From Monomorium pharaonis (Eukaryota; Arthropoda; Insecta; Hymenoptera; Formicidae), in contig NC_050476.1 of assembly GCF_013373865.1 (NCBI RefSeq), forward strand, positions 8,344,501 through 8,408,500: a DNA stretch of 64,000 nucleotides. Reading direction: 5' to 3'. Each line of letters begins with the position of its first letter. Within the stretch, counting starts at the first letter, position 1. Both the position numbers and the translations under genes were made by a program. The notes beneath the pieces are model-generated. The model saw only the letters and a list, made by a program, of their open reading frames with translations. It had not been told where the DNA came from and did not search any database. This document shows positions 43,761-57,159 of this stretch, one piece after another.

Positions 43761-46736
43761 GAACTAAGTGTTGATTTTAATAGCAAGCCTAAAACACGAG
43801 AATTGATTGAGCTCTTATTAGATCTGTGAATTTAAGCTCCTGCATTTCGCATTATACTCTCATTATACGTCATAGAGAAACTTAAATACAACGCTTGTAA
43901 TTAATGACTCTTATTTTTAGAGAAATTTTTCCTTGAGAACTTTGAACTTCAATGAGAACTATTTTTCCACGCAGCGGAAAGTTTCATAGCTTGCGCGAAG
44001 TTACTTCTGTCTACTAGAAAAATGGAATATAAGTCGGATGATATCTTTTCTTAAGTGGAAAAATTAACTTACAAAGCACAAGTGGAACAATTTCTTTTAA
44101 CGTAGTTGATATATTTTAACTTTTTAACGTAAATGAATGAAAATTGTATAAGAATGTCTGTATAAAAGAAAATACATTTCTAAAAATACATTTCTAAGAA
44201 TAGAGTAATAAAAATGGTTTTTTTGGCTCGATGCATTGACCTTATTACCTTATTAATTATTAATAAGACATGTTTCTTTCCAAAAATACATTTTTTTTTA
44301 TTGTTTTGATATTCTTGTAGATATCTATTATTTTTTATAGTATCTTTATAATAAATGTATTATGTCTAAGCAATATTATAGATTGTTTCTCCGAGAACAA
44401 AAGCATTAATATCTTTATGAGAAGAGCTCTTAAGAAATTATAACAAAAAAACAATTTTTCAAATAATTTCTTTTTGTTAATGCTCATATTAAGAACTATT
44501 CTCATTATCTTTGTACAAGCGAAGAGAGAACAAGTCGAAATGCTATGAGAACAATGCAAATATGAATATTGCGACTATAAAGCAATAACATGCTCTGAAG
44601 TATTGATGAGATAAGTTTTCATCTATACAGGTCGTGATATTGCGCCACAATATAAATCAACTGTCAATCGATTGCAGCGAAATAACACGTAACATGCCGT
44701 TATTAAAAAAAGCTTTCGCATTTAGAAGTCTTTGCAAATCCACTTTCCCTTCTTATTCAACAACTTTTATTTGTAAAGAAATTGCTATAGATTGTATAAC
44801 TGTATAACTGCACGTAAATGAAAACTTATTCTACAGAAATAACTGATAAATTAGCATTAATGGCAAATTAGTATTTTTGAAATACGGAAGGAGAAGAGAA
44901 AGAGAGGAAGACGCAGGAAAGGCAGAAGACGGATACAATAACCGGTTGAAAGTTGAAATGATGCATGTAAAATAAGGAAACCGATGGGAATAATGTCGGT
45001 TATGAATCAGAATGGCAATTCATTCAGACACAAGTGTTTTCGATGTAATGCGATATTGCGCATCATCGGATTATGGTTATTGCGTATACGCATTGGCATA
45101 TAATGTGCAAAGCTGTCATATATTCGAAACATTGGAAAGGGACAGGAGAGCGATGCTTTTCTGCTGCGGTACAAATGAAACGCGATACTTCCTGAGATCT
45201 GCGTAAGGAGAAAAGCTGAAAGTAATAATAATTTTTTTAATATTACATCGTTACAGCTATATTGTTTCTCACTCGCATACTAATTACTTCCAGTTTCCTG
45301 GTAGGCACCTCTCTCTAAATACCATTAGAAATTTCTAAATCACATTATACATGAAATGCAATATCAATTTTGGAACAGGAGTTTCAAAAAGCAGTTTTAT
45401 GAAATAAACATCTTTTGATCTTTCTCTGAACTTTTAACCTTTATAGTCTGGATATTTTGCCGAAATGAGATTACAAAAATAGCTTTTTACTTTGCGCAAT
45501 TTTCTGATATTATTGAATTTCTCTGGTGTTTTAAATCTGGTTTTTAAATCTAATTCCTCAAGAATCAAAATTTGTTAATAAAAAATTAAGTCGCAAAAAG
45601 AAGAATATTTTATTGTTTATTGATATATTTTCGATGTGATGATCAGCTAGAATTATTTAATTCTTTTGTTATTGCGATTTAATGTCTAATTATTAGTAAG
45701 AGACAGTTTTGATAATTCAATTAGTTGATCAATTACACGTTCGTATACTATCAATTCGTCGGATTAGCGTTTTATTACGCTGAAATTGTTTGAGCTATTG
45801 TAGAGACGATAATTGCACAATCCGTTTCGTTTTACTTTCTCCCGTGTGTCCCGAGTCACCGCGGATCGATGAAAGTGACAGTCCACGCTTTGACGTTACA
45901 ACAAGTACACGATTATTCGGACATATCGGTTTTATTTATTTGATGGTGACCGGAATTTGCGACTGTTTGATCGTACAATAATCAAACAAAGGATATAAAT
46001 TGTTAATAAATATTTATTGCCAATTCAGTAGTGCTAGAAAACAGCATGTTGCCTTGCACGAAGATCGCACACGTTTTGAAAATTACATCGACGTTTCAAT
46101 CAATGCAACTTTGTTAATTACAATAACAATATTAATGAAACATTTATTGAATAATTTAGCACAAAATTAATCGAAACTGTGTAATTGAATGGGGAAAATG
46201 TTGGTCCAACATTTTCAGATTGTGTTTCGAGTTCCATTTAATACTTTTAAAATAAATAATTTCTTTTGTATTGTATTAATTAACAGATTTAATTTGTTTA
46301 CGTACATGTAATTGCATACATGTGCAGAAATTGTGGTTGATTTTTCCACTTTAAATTATGTCTCCACGATAACATCTGGATATCTCGTACATCTGTCATC
46401 TCGTGAATCTGAAGTAACATATCGCGATATCAATTTCGCAAGCAGCTCATTTTTCAAACAAAGTCTTAAGAAGAACAGGGAAAGAATCTCTAGTAAACGA
46501 GGTCAGAGAAAATTTTTTTTTTTTGAAATGACAACCATCCATCACACTAGATCCAAATTATACAAGAGAACATCTCTAATGACATTTGTAAGTATATTTA
46601 TTAAAAGTTCCATATTATTAATTTGAATCAAATAATTTTTTTTGTAATTGACAAAACAGCAATAAATTTAAAAAAAAAATAAAATTAAACTGTACTTAAA
46701 ATTGTTTACACAAGTGTGAAAAGTTTGCGCCGTAAT
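43761..46736. other. Intergenic DNA, no gene recognised
   Basis: Only short ORFs without protein-like features. It may contain the upstream regulatory DNA of ndl. Confidence 0.5.
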
Positions 46737-46760
46737 TTTACACACACGCACACGCACACG

Positions 46761-46813
<53 letters not shown>

Positions 46814-46828
46814 GCAAACACACACACA
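46737..46828. repeat. (CA)n/(CG) microsatellite
   Basis: About 90 bases of CACACA with scattered CGCG units in the intergenic region. Confidence 0.85.
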
Positions 46829-46890
46829 TTTGGTTAATTAATCGCGACTAAGATTTTAGTCGCAATTAATTAATCAAATGTGTGTGTGTT
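46817..46890. repeat. Hairpin with 35-base arms beside the CA repeat
   Basis: The arm from AACACACACACATTTG through TTAATTAAT to CGACTAA is followed by its inverse with only two or three mismatches and a loop of a few bases. Confidence 0.6.
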
Positions 46891-47306
46891 AGATTTAAAT
46901 CGGTGATTGCTCACGTTTGCGTTTAAACTAGTAAAAAAGAAAAAATCCTTTGAAAAATCACGACAAAGATAGCTGGAAAAATAATGGTCGCGCTTCTATC
47001 GGAACCAAGGAAAACTGGAACGTAGAGTACATTCTACTCTTTTTTCTACGCTATTATTTGCATTTGTACTATTGATTTAAAAGTTTCCCACTCACCGACA
47101 ATATTTTTTCCTTATCCTCTTACACTTGACTGTTCCACCATGAGTGATGTTTCAATATAGACATGCTTATAAAACTAGATATTTCATTTGAATGCATTTT
47201 TATTTCACTAAGACAATATCACCTGCCATAAACAATAAGTTTATCGCTTAAAACTAAATTTGAGAATTCCTATAATTCTTCAGGAATATTTTACACAAGT
47301 ATTATA

Positions 47307-47780
47307 TACACATTGAAAAAAGATTTTTTAAATAAATCTGTAAGATAAATTTAATAATGATTTTAAAATATTTGATTGTTATAAATAAATAAAAGAATAA
47401 TAGCAAAATTATAATAATGTTAACAAAACGTTTGGTAATAACATTTCGTCATAATTACATTATTTTGTTATAATAACTTACGTTTAATTGAAACTATTTT
47501 ATCAAAAGTTTTATTAAAATATTTCTAACTAAATGTAAAGTAATTATAACAAAATAAATATATAATAATGTAATTATAACGTGATGTAATAATAATAAAA
47601 ATTTAATTATAATAATAATGTAATTATAACGAAATTTTTATAATTATTATTAAACGTTTTGTTAATATTATTATAATTTTGTTATTATCATCATATTTAT
47701 TTATAACAACCAAATATTTCAAACAATATCATTACTAAATCCGTCTAACAGGTTTACCAAGAGTCTTTTTTCTGTGTACA
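47307..47780. mobile_element. Fold-back element, ~470 bp
   Basis: Arms share TTGTTATAAATAAAT, AACAAAATTATAATAA-type and AACAAAACGTTT blocks in inverted order; ends close to ACACAGAAAAAAGACT. No ORF. Confidence 0.55.
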
Positions 47781-47910
47781 TGCGAGCAGGATAGAAAACT
47801 CGATATAACAAATATACAATACAAGCGTTTTATTATTCATGTTAAGCGTCATTAAATGTTATATTTAATATTTTATTATTTATTTTTTTTACAAGTATTA
47901 TACATATATA

Positions 47911-49141
47911 CAGTGGTATAGCAAGAAATGTCGCTCGGAAATTTTTAAAAATGCCGCCTTTGGATAGCAAACAAACGCATAAATACTGAATTTTATTTTA
48001 TAGTAAATATTTTTTTGTTTGAAAATTACCGTGCACGTTTAAAAATAAATTTTACGACATTTTCTTTCTGCAAATGTGTTAATTATTCTGTCATAATTTA
48101 TTAATCATGAACAAGCTATATTACATTCTATACTTAAAATAGCCAAGTTTGTTAATTGCTTTTGTGACATTGTCGATTGTAAGAAACTTTTAATTATTTT
48201 TAATTTCCTAAAACTTTTTTCACAATTTACTACAGTTACGAGAAAATTTAAAAACGTCTGTACGCATTGCTTAAATTAGGGTATACATTTTGTAAATTCA
48301 ATTAAAAAAATTTTTTTTTTAATTTTAATTATTGTACTTTGACGTTTTATTATCATTCTTACTTAAGCTATTAAGATTTTCTATAATTTCTGGCATAACG
48401 TATAAGATAGTAATTTGCCTGTTAATTCTTCTGTGTCGAAATCTTTGTGAACTTCTTTAACAAGAGTAATTGATTTCTGATTGATGTCATCATCCGTCAT
48501 TGTTAAAATTTTATCGCTTACAATATTGAAGTATGCATTATGTCTGTGGTCGCAAGAAAACAATTGTGCAGTTCTATCAAAAATCTATAACATGCCAAAT
48601 TCATTTCTTGTTAAACTTTATTTTTTCTATCTAAAGCTTCATAAGTAGCCGATTCATCACTAAGTATATGTTTTTTTCTTTCTCAAACAGACTTCTATGA
48701 ATTTAATTAGAATCAATATTGTAACGTACACATATAAATGCTATGTCTTTTATTGGCTCAATTCCACAATTATGAATTGATAAAATTCCATTTTTCAATG
48801 CATTTGTTACTTTTAATACGTCGCTTTGCGTCAATTTAACACTTTGTAAAGATTTATCGCATCGATGAATGATTTAATACAGATTCTCACGATGATTTAA
48901 TAAAGATTTACCAAGAGATTTAACAAAAATGAATTTCTTATGTGTATAATTTCTGTGTCATAAGTGTCACGTGCACACAATTATAATAATTAATCCAAAT
49001 TATTACGCTTAAAAGTTAATTTTGATTTAATTTTTTAGCATCTTCTAAAGGATCTTTCACGAAAATAATCGAGAATTTTGATACCCCCTAAAACCTGTCT
49101 CTCGGGGAAAATTTCACCTCCCCCCCCTTGCTACGTCACTG
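47911..49141. mobile_element. hAT element relic (ZMYM/TTF type)
   Basis: Ends CAGTGGTATAGCAAG and, inverted, CAGTGACGTAGCAAG, with TACATATA-like flanks on both sides. Decayed transposase pieces lie on the minus strand. Confidence 0.6.
48381..48870 (-). pseudogene. Broken hAT transposase, ZMYM/TTF-like
   Basis: Reading right to left, HRCDKSLQSVKLTQSDVLKV near 48860-48740 resembles the NKxLQ..x..A block of ZMYM1/TTF-type hAT proteins. DESATYEALDRKN and a 60-codon stretch from 48563 (ending EELTGKLLSY) follow in other frames. Several stops and frameshifts; not functional. The family call rests on a few short motifs. Confidence 0.4.
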
Positions 49142-49899
49142 TACATATATTGCGTATGTGCATTTGTACATTATAAACACATGTTTATATTTACTTTTTA
49201 TCTATTTTTTTATAAATATGATATTTAATTTTTATCCTCTTACTTTTATCCCCTTAAAATTTATATCTTTACGTTATCTTTTTTTAATAAGATATTTGCT
49301 CGAAATAATCAACACGGATTTAGATGCTTTTTATGTTAAGCTCTTACTTTGAGTTATTAGGAAATAATAATATTATTTAATACAATCTGAAGGCCTTTGA
49401 TCTTAAAATACAAAGATATCTTTTTATGCTAATTATTACTGTATTAATTCGAATATCTGTTACATTTGCATATACTTAAAAATAAATGTAGTAATTAATA
49501 GTTTAATAAGTATTTATTGAACAATATTGTAACTTTAGATATATTATTGTTAACGCAGCATATTAATCATAATATAAAGGTCTTAATTTGAACCTCGTAA
49601 ATAAAATTCGAATTTATCTTATCGGAAACTTTTGTAATTCCTATAATTTAATTTGATTTCAATTGTTCGGTACCGCGTCATCGGAATTCACTTGAGTGAC
49701 GATAATCTAGAATGACACGCGGGAATTGTTTATTTGCTTTTATATGTGATGTAAACTCTGTTTTGTTTCCTTCAAATCGAAATTGGGTTGATTGGCTAAA
49801 GTTTATAAACTCAAATCGACATCCTTCTGTCAATATTCCAATCGTGACGTTGTGCTTCTCTGGCAATTGCTCCGCTTCCGTAGCCTCATCTGTTGACCT

Positions 49900-50330
49900 A
49901 CGCATATATACATTGTGTTAAAACGAGAAGCAGAGTGGCACAGAGAGGTGCGGAGCTCAATTATGAGAAAGAAACCAAGTGTGTGAGTGAACGAGTATGT
50001 GTGTGTGTGCGCGTTCGTGCTCGCGAGAATGCATACATATACGTGCGGTGAGAATAGTCGTAGAATCGTTTCCGTTTCCCCTTCTTCGCACTGCCGACCA
50101 TGTGAGTCCCAACGTTGGGTTTGGTTTGGTATCCGAACAGAGTCTCTCTCGGTAGTGACGGGCCGGTGGCCTGTTTGCAGTCCCAGCTGGCGCCGCAAGT
50201 TCCCTTTTCTCGTCTCCGGAGAGATCCAGCCGGATCAGCTCGATCGCGGCAACGCGAAGTGAATCGGGATCGTTTACCACGCGAAAACACTTGTCGTTAC
50301 TTTCGTTTAATTTGCGTCTTCCATATCTGA
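49900..50330. promoter_or_regulatory. Locally GC- and CpG-rich patch, possible promoter region
   Basis: Much richer in G, C and CpG than the surrounding intergenic DNA, with short overlapping ORFs on both strands that do not look like protein. It lies between two divergent genes, and the ceramidase 5' UTR is spliced from upstream, so it could hold a transcription start. No TATA or Inr assignment is possible by eye. Confidence 0.25.
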
Positions 50331-53300
50331 CGGTAACGATAACTCGAATTTATAACTCAAGTTAATATGCTAGTTACACGAATTCCACGTAAACTCGTCA
50401 TGCACCGGCTGTAATATATTTCTCTTTGTTCTCTGGTACCGCTACTGACTACGGGAAGTGATGACGTTCCGTTTACAAGAAATCGAGAGTGAGCTAGTTC
50501 TGTGACAACCTGTTTGCCTGATTGTATTTGTTTGTTACAAAAACAAGCGGCACAGTTACATACTGGAACAGTTACACGTGATTAACATTAGAGTAAATGT
50601 AAATTACAGGTGCGTGATTAAATTTATGCTGTTATTAATTAAACGACACCAAACGATGACCTTTTGACGAACGGTTTCTATATTATTATTTTCAATGTCT
50701 TTCATATTTATTTGACGCTTTAAATAATGTAAATAATGCAAAAAAACATATCTTCTTTAAAATAATAATTTCTTTTAACGTTTTTTAAAAATTAATTTTT
50801 ATTATATAATTATTTTCAAAAATTGTGTTTACAGAAACATTAATGTCTGTGTTTGTTGAACATACAATAAAATTAATTACAGTTTGTTGAATGTACAGTA
50901 AAATTCGTATTTAATATACTTACTTTTACAATAAAATTTAATGTGATACAATATTTTAAAGTGATTAAAGAGTACTGTATTCGTTTAACCTTATTACACA
51001 GTTATTATTGTTAACATAGCATGAAATAATTACTGATTATGAAATAAATGTTTTACTTTGAAATACATATTATTTTACAATATAGAATGTTCAAATGCAG
51101 ATAAATCGTTTATTAAAAAATGTAAAAGATAACTTTTTAGGATGCAAGAAACAGAATAATGTTATAAGTGACGTTGAAAGATTTCTGTAAAAAAAGTGAA
51201 AGTGTTCTCCATTTGGCATCGGTATAACTGACATAATCGTTTATCCCGTCGAAATTTAACAGCATCCGGCTCTTATTTTATCCGATCTTCTCTCTCGCAT
51301 ATAATTTGCCAGTTTAAAAGACAGTGATTCTCATAATCTAGTACATTACTTGGTAAGTAGCGTATCGACTGAAAGTTTTATGATTTTATATAAAAAACTT
51401 ATATAATAATTGCAATCTGATAAGTAAAACAAGCATTTATTCCGTAAGCAATTATTCCGACGTAAAGTGGTACAGTAGAACATAGCATCGGAAATCAATA
51501 TTCTCTAAAGAATAATTGTTTCTGTGATAAAAATCGCTATCTCCAAAAGTTCTTCTCTTAATTACCATACATCTAATTATTGTTAAATTAATTGACAACA
51601 ATTGAAGTAAACGCAGAAGATAAAAAGCTTTAAAAACCATTCAACGAGAATGTAAAGATAATGTAAGAATAATAGGATAAAAAAAGGATTTTATTAAATT
51701 TTTTAAATGCACATTGCGCGTACGTGAGAAGCGGTGAGAAAACAGCTTAAAATCGTATTAAAAGCAAAACGAGCAAAATGAATCTCGTTGGAGTGAAACG
51801 CATATAACATTCACGTGACTAGAATAATAGGATTAAATTGTAACTGGAATATAGAATAGGAAATCGATAATAATAAGGAAATTAAAAGCATAAATTTACA
51901 TCAGTTAAATTTACTTTGGTTCTCTGTTAAGTTGTGAAACATTTTATCTTTGGCTAATAAAAATTTATAATAGATTTTGTAATAAAACTTTGATTAGTTA
52001 GCATTTGTGATTTACGAACAATGCCAGCTGTACTTTTTTGTGCAAAGGACTTGAATTTTAAATTGTAAATACAATCTGCATACAAATGTATGATAGATGA
52101 AGATTCATTAGTATGATAGAGATTTCATTGAGTTGTGACTTTACAAAGATGACGACAGGAAGGACGTTTTGAAATATTATCGCGGCATTTGTGCATTTGT
52201 TTTACATTAATTTAACGTACTTTTATTCTACTATTTCATACCAGTCATTTTAATTCGCAGTTTTTACACATTCGGTAAGAAAATATTGCCTGAAAGAAAA
52301 ACTGTAATTTTTCATTTCATGCTATCATAATAAAAGTTTTACTTTTTTATCCAATATTTGCACAATAACTGATTATTGTGTCTTTAGTTTCTTAATATTT
52401 TATTTTTTTCATGTTTATTTTATACTCTTTACTTTGAGTTGGGTTACAACACAAAAATATATACTACGCAAGCATTATTTATTTAATTCTACATATCTTT
52501 CTACATGCATACTCACATATAATTTAAATTTTATATTTAAAATAATTAAGATTTGAGAAGAAATGTATTATGTAAAAAATCATAAAACTTTTAAAATAGC
52601 AGATGACTTTCACACAGATATGATCTAAAAAAATTAATTTTTCCGAGAATTGGTTTTTTCATTATTTGACTTTAATATTTATACATACATATACAGATTA
52701 TACAATTTTTATTTTTTTAGAACATTTTTTGATATGATATAATTTCAGGATTAATATCTTGTAATGCTTTAAATCACTTGTACATATATGTATATTTTAT
52801 GTTTTATTATAACGTTAAGTACATTATTATAACAATAATGTTGTTTTCACATTTTATCAGCTTCGCAATTGTTGCTAAATACTTGTCTCACCTTCGTTTA
52901 ATGGAATCATTTCATGTTTTTACAAGTAGAGAAATGTGGTGATTCAGCACGATTCCAGCCAACCACAAAATAGAGAGCAAATGAGAAATGTAGGTGAAGT
53001 ATCACGAATGCTCCAAATCAATTCTCTCTTCATAAAGTTCTCAAAGTTTAGCCATTTAAAAAGTTACAAGTCGAGCATGAAAGCATTTCAGGAAAACAGA
53101 ATTTGCATTTCGTTGTCTGTCTCACGTAGCAGTCTCCACGATATTGCAATTGGAGAAACTGATGGTTGTCGAAGATTAACGTATCGCTTATATATTCATT
53201 GGAATTTGACGACCGCTCAATGTTCACAATGAAAATTCCAACAGATGACAAACATTTGCCCCGTGTGCAATTGCGTATCGTACAATTGATCGGTGTGAGT

Positions 53301-54537
53301 AAAGCTCCGTTGGTTCGCGATGTGCGCATCCAACATACTCGAACGCGTATACGTATCTGTATCGCTCGAACGCAGTTGTTAGGACGCTCGGAATACCAGT
53401 CAGCGATTTGTGCATACGCGGGCACTTACGCGTCAATCAGGAAATGCGTTACATACATGCCTTTCCATCAGCAGTTTGCCCATATGCGCTGACATGTTGC
53501 ACGTGCTATTCGTATCGGATAATTTAACAATGCTATACAACTAACTGCTGTTCTCTCTGTGAAAGACAGCGGAATTAAAAAAAAAAAGCAACAACACGCA
53601 GTCTGTTACTTTTTATTCAAACTGTATAAAAAACGGCATTAAATTTTCCTGAAATTTAATATTCGTGGCGCTGTTTTAATTTCACTGGAAAATTACTCAT
53701 TATATTTTTCCCCAGGCAATATTGTATTTAAATTTCTGTAATATTTCATACATATATATATATAATAATACTCGACGTTTGCGAGGTTGCAATACATAGA
53801 TATCTTATCGTTTCTAGTTAACATTGTGTGTGCTGTACATAATGTGGTTTTTCAGAAAAAAACCTCTTCCGCGACAGTGTCGTTTAAGCGACAAGCGGAA
53901 GATAGTGCTGTGCATTCATCATGAAGAGATAGAGTATTGCATCCTCCGCATTCTTTGCAGATCCCCTTGTAACTCTTGTAAGCCGTAACATTCTTGTCAT
54001 AACTCCGACCAAGGAGCCTTCCAAAGGTGAAATCACGTAATGCGAGGCGCACGTGAAAGTTTTATTTATGCATTTTTCTTTTTTTTTTGTCGATCGCACG
54101 TAACTACCACCATATCAGTGAAAGTGATTCTGCGGCGCCATCCGTCCTTGAATCGCTCTTCAGCTCGATAATTGAGCCTTTTAAGTTAATTAGCGATTGA
54201 TAAGATTGTTCGTTTAATTAACGATAATATCGAATTCTTTCAAAGATTTTGCATCGACTTAAAATTTGTCGCTAATTACATCAATATGCAAACCTGCTTC
54301 AAAAAGAATTAATATTGCTTTATCTTTGAGTGTCTTGAGAACAAAAATTTAATCTGCGTTTGAGTATACAAGCTATAAGATTGTCAGGGTACACATTGAT
54401 ATTTATAGTTCATGTTTGTGACATTGAATTTCTATTACGTAATGATTTAGCGTTTTAGCGATACAACTAACTGCTACCTTTCTTATGTCATCTTAAGTAG
54501 TGTTACATTTGATAATCTTTGCACTTGTTGGAGAGAT
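50331..54537. other. Intergenic DNA, no gene recognised
   Basis: AT-rich apart from a slightly GC-richer stretch at 53.2-53.5 kb with overlapping ORFs on both strands. It may hold the CDase promoter and first exon. Confidence 0.5.
53240..53296 (+). other. Candidate upstream 5' UTR exon end for CDase
   Basis: The sequence GATCGGT|GTGAGTAAAG at about 53296 is a strong plus-strand splice donor 1.6 kb before the acceptor at 54911. It could end the non-coding first exon of the ceramidase gene. Other donors near 50335 are also possible. Confidence 0.2.
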
Positions 54538-54694
54538 CCCCTTATAAAAGTGTAATACTGAGCAGTATTAAATTGGGCAGTAATTATTATTTATTTTGAG
54601 TATTAAAAGTACTAACGGCAGTGATTTTAATATTTAAAATGAGTATTAATCACTGACCAATTTAATACTGCTCAATATTACATTTTTATAAGGG
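54538..54694. mobile_element. MITE copy B of a two-copy family
   Basis: Ends CCCTTATAAAA and TTTTATAAGGG, arms sharing AATACTGAGCAGTATTAAAT-type sequence. It aligns inverted to 38141-38290. It lies 220 bases before the ceramidase acceptor. Confidence 0.65.
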
Positions 54695-54911
54695 TCTTTA
54701 TTGATGGTGACGTATCATGTTAAATTATCGCGTATAGATTGTTTTTGAATACAGAAATGCGATTGAAAAAATTGATGATTGTTTGTTTTGCCGATGGTAA
54801 GGAATAAAGTTGTAAAACTCTAGCAAAACCTCGCGAAACGGTGAAGTCGACTGTCTGAGAAATATCATTCGTGGTTACAGGCGTATCTGTCATTCTGCTC
54901 TTTGCTTTCAG

Positions 54912-57119
54912 TCCGGACAGCCGAGGGGCTTACAAAACTGAATGGATACTTTCGTACGGTCGCTTCTAAGAAGTTGTGGTTTATCTGCGTTATGGGTTCT
55001 CCTGTTACTATCACCTACTGCTCTCGCTTCATACAGTATCGGCGTCGGAAGAGCTGACAGCACAGGGCCGACCGCAGAAATTGTCTTTGTTAGTAATCTA
55101 CATTGTATAGAAATAGAAAATCCGAGCTTGGTAAAAATTTTTAGACATAAAATATATATAATAAATCTATACAAATAAGTAATAAATAAAATAAACATAA
55201 ATAATAAATATGATAAATAAAAAATATATGTATTATACAAAACATGTATTTTTCCTCTTATACATATATGCACTGTCCACTTGTGTACACATATGATATA
55301 TAAAATTGTTTATATAATTCTATATTTACACACACACAATTATTACATTTATGTATTGTATATAAATATTTTTTTTATATTTTCTTAAATTTCATTTTTT
55401 ATAAAATAAACATTACTATTTTGCAAAGTAATATTTAGCTTGAAGTTGATCACTGGCAACCACTGAGATATTTTTATTGTTGAATTAATACACAATGTTT
55501 TGGCTCTGGGTTCGAGTCTTTACCAAGTGTAATAAGTTGCAGAAAATTAATTTTATTTTAAATTAGATTATTATATAAGAGAATAAAAAATATAACAATC
55601 TATTTTATATTTATGTATTTCTTTATAAAAATTTTTTTTATTGCTATAAATTTAGATAAATTAATTTTGAGTAATGCTAAAAATATTATTTAAAGAAAAT
55701 CTGTCAAGCACGCCAAAGATAAAATAAAATCAGAAAATATATATTTTTAAGCTTTAATTAATTAAAAAATTAGAAAGTTACAAATGAATTTACAATTGAG
55801 AACAGACCTGTTGAAAGAATAAAAGTGAATATGGGCGTTGAATGAATAGATTTACATAGCCGTGCAATTTCAGATGGGATATGCAAAAATGGAGCAAAAG
55901 GGAAATGGTCTTCACCTTCGCACTTTTGCCAGAACTTTCATAATTGACGACGGCATGGAAAGATTCGTGTTTGTCAGCGTGGATAGTGCCATGATTGGCA
56001 ATGACATCAGACAGGAGGTAATGTTTATGATATATGTTTATTTAGTTGTATGATTACATAACTTATATTTTTAACATCAATTTTAAATAAAGAAGGAAGA
56101 ATTTAATATTTATGTTGCAAATTTTTATGTACAATGCTTCATGTGCTATATAAAAGTTATATTTAAAACTTATATTTAAAACTGTTTTAAATAATGTTGT
56201 AAAAAATGCTATAAATCAATCATAGTGCATGGCACGTTAAGATACAGCCTAAGAGTAATTTTTTATTTTTTTGTTTTGTTCAAATTTTTTTACGCGCATA
56301 CGCACACAAACACATATCAGCAATATTATATAATAAAATATAATAAAATTGGATAAATTATTAATATAATTATTAATGTAATAAAATAGAAACTTTAAGG
56401 CTTTCATGCAATCATGTGCAATGTAAAAATTATGTAAAATAGTCAAAGTAATATTTTTTACACTCTCTTTCAGGAGAATAATTTTTTTTATAGTTTCATA
56501 ATTCATACGTTATCTTTAAATTGACGTACATTTTTGAACTTTTATCCTACGACTTTTATATTACGTTTAAAAGAGTTTATTTAATGAATGTACAATTTTG
56601 TGCCATTTATAATTTTTATTATTTTTTAAACTGTTTTTTTCATTTTCAAGCAGTTGTGATATTACATTTAATTTTCTTACATTTTCTAAAAATGTTATAT
56701 TTCATGTTTAATTTTATTAGGATAATAATTTAAGGACTGTCATCATTTTTTATTTAATTTATAAATCCTTGGAACAGGCGCTTTAAGAAAAAAATATTTA
56801 AATAAAGGTTATTGTAAAAGTGATTCCTTATTAGAAAGTATTATATGATAATGATCTATCGAAACTTTGTATAAACATTTTAATCATGTGCATATTTTAA
56901 TATTATGTGCAAGTATAACAAAATATAGAAAAGATAAAACACATTTGTTTATTTGATGTCCAATTTCGTAATCAGCATAAAAAGCTTAAGTGTTTATTAA
57001 CTTATATTTAAGTTACTCTTTGCGTCGTATTTTTTATATGCGGGAAAAATATTTTCTACTGCTTTTTTCAGAAGAGAAATTTAACTTTTATATTTTATTT
57101 TATTTTATCTGCGCGCGCG

Positions 57120-57159
<40 letters not shown>

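Noticed and set aside
46312..46626. 104-codon plus-strand frame
   Set aside because: Lys/Phe/Ser-rich with no domain, non-ATG start, and no conserved-looking motif.
49678..50290. Overlapping frames of 70-122 codons on both strands
   Set aside because: They are explained by locally raised GC content. The 75-codon minus-strand frame at 49678-49905 looks a little protein-like but has no homology I know and no supporting splice sites.
52936..53492. Three overlapping frames of 98-125 codons
   Set aside because: They lie on opposite strands with no domain; a non-coding exon or promoter is more likely.
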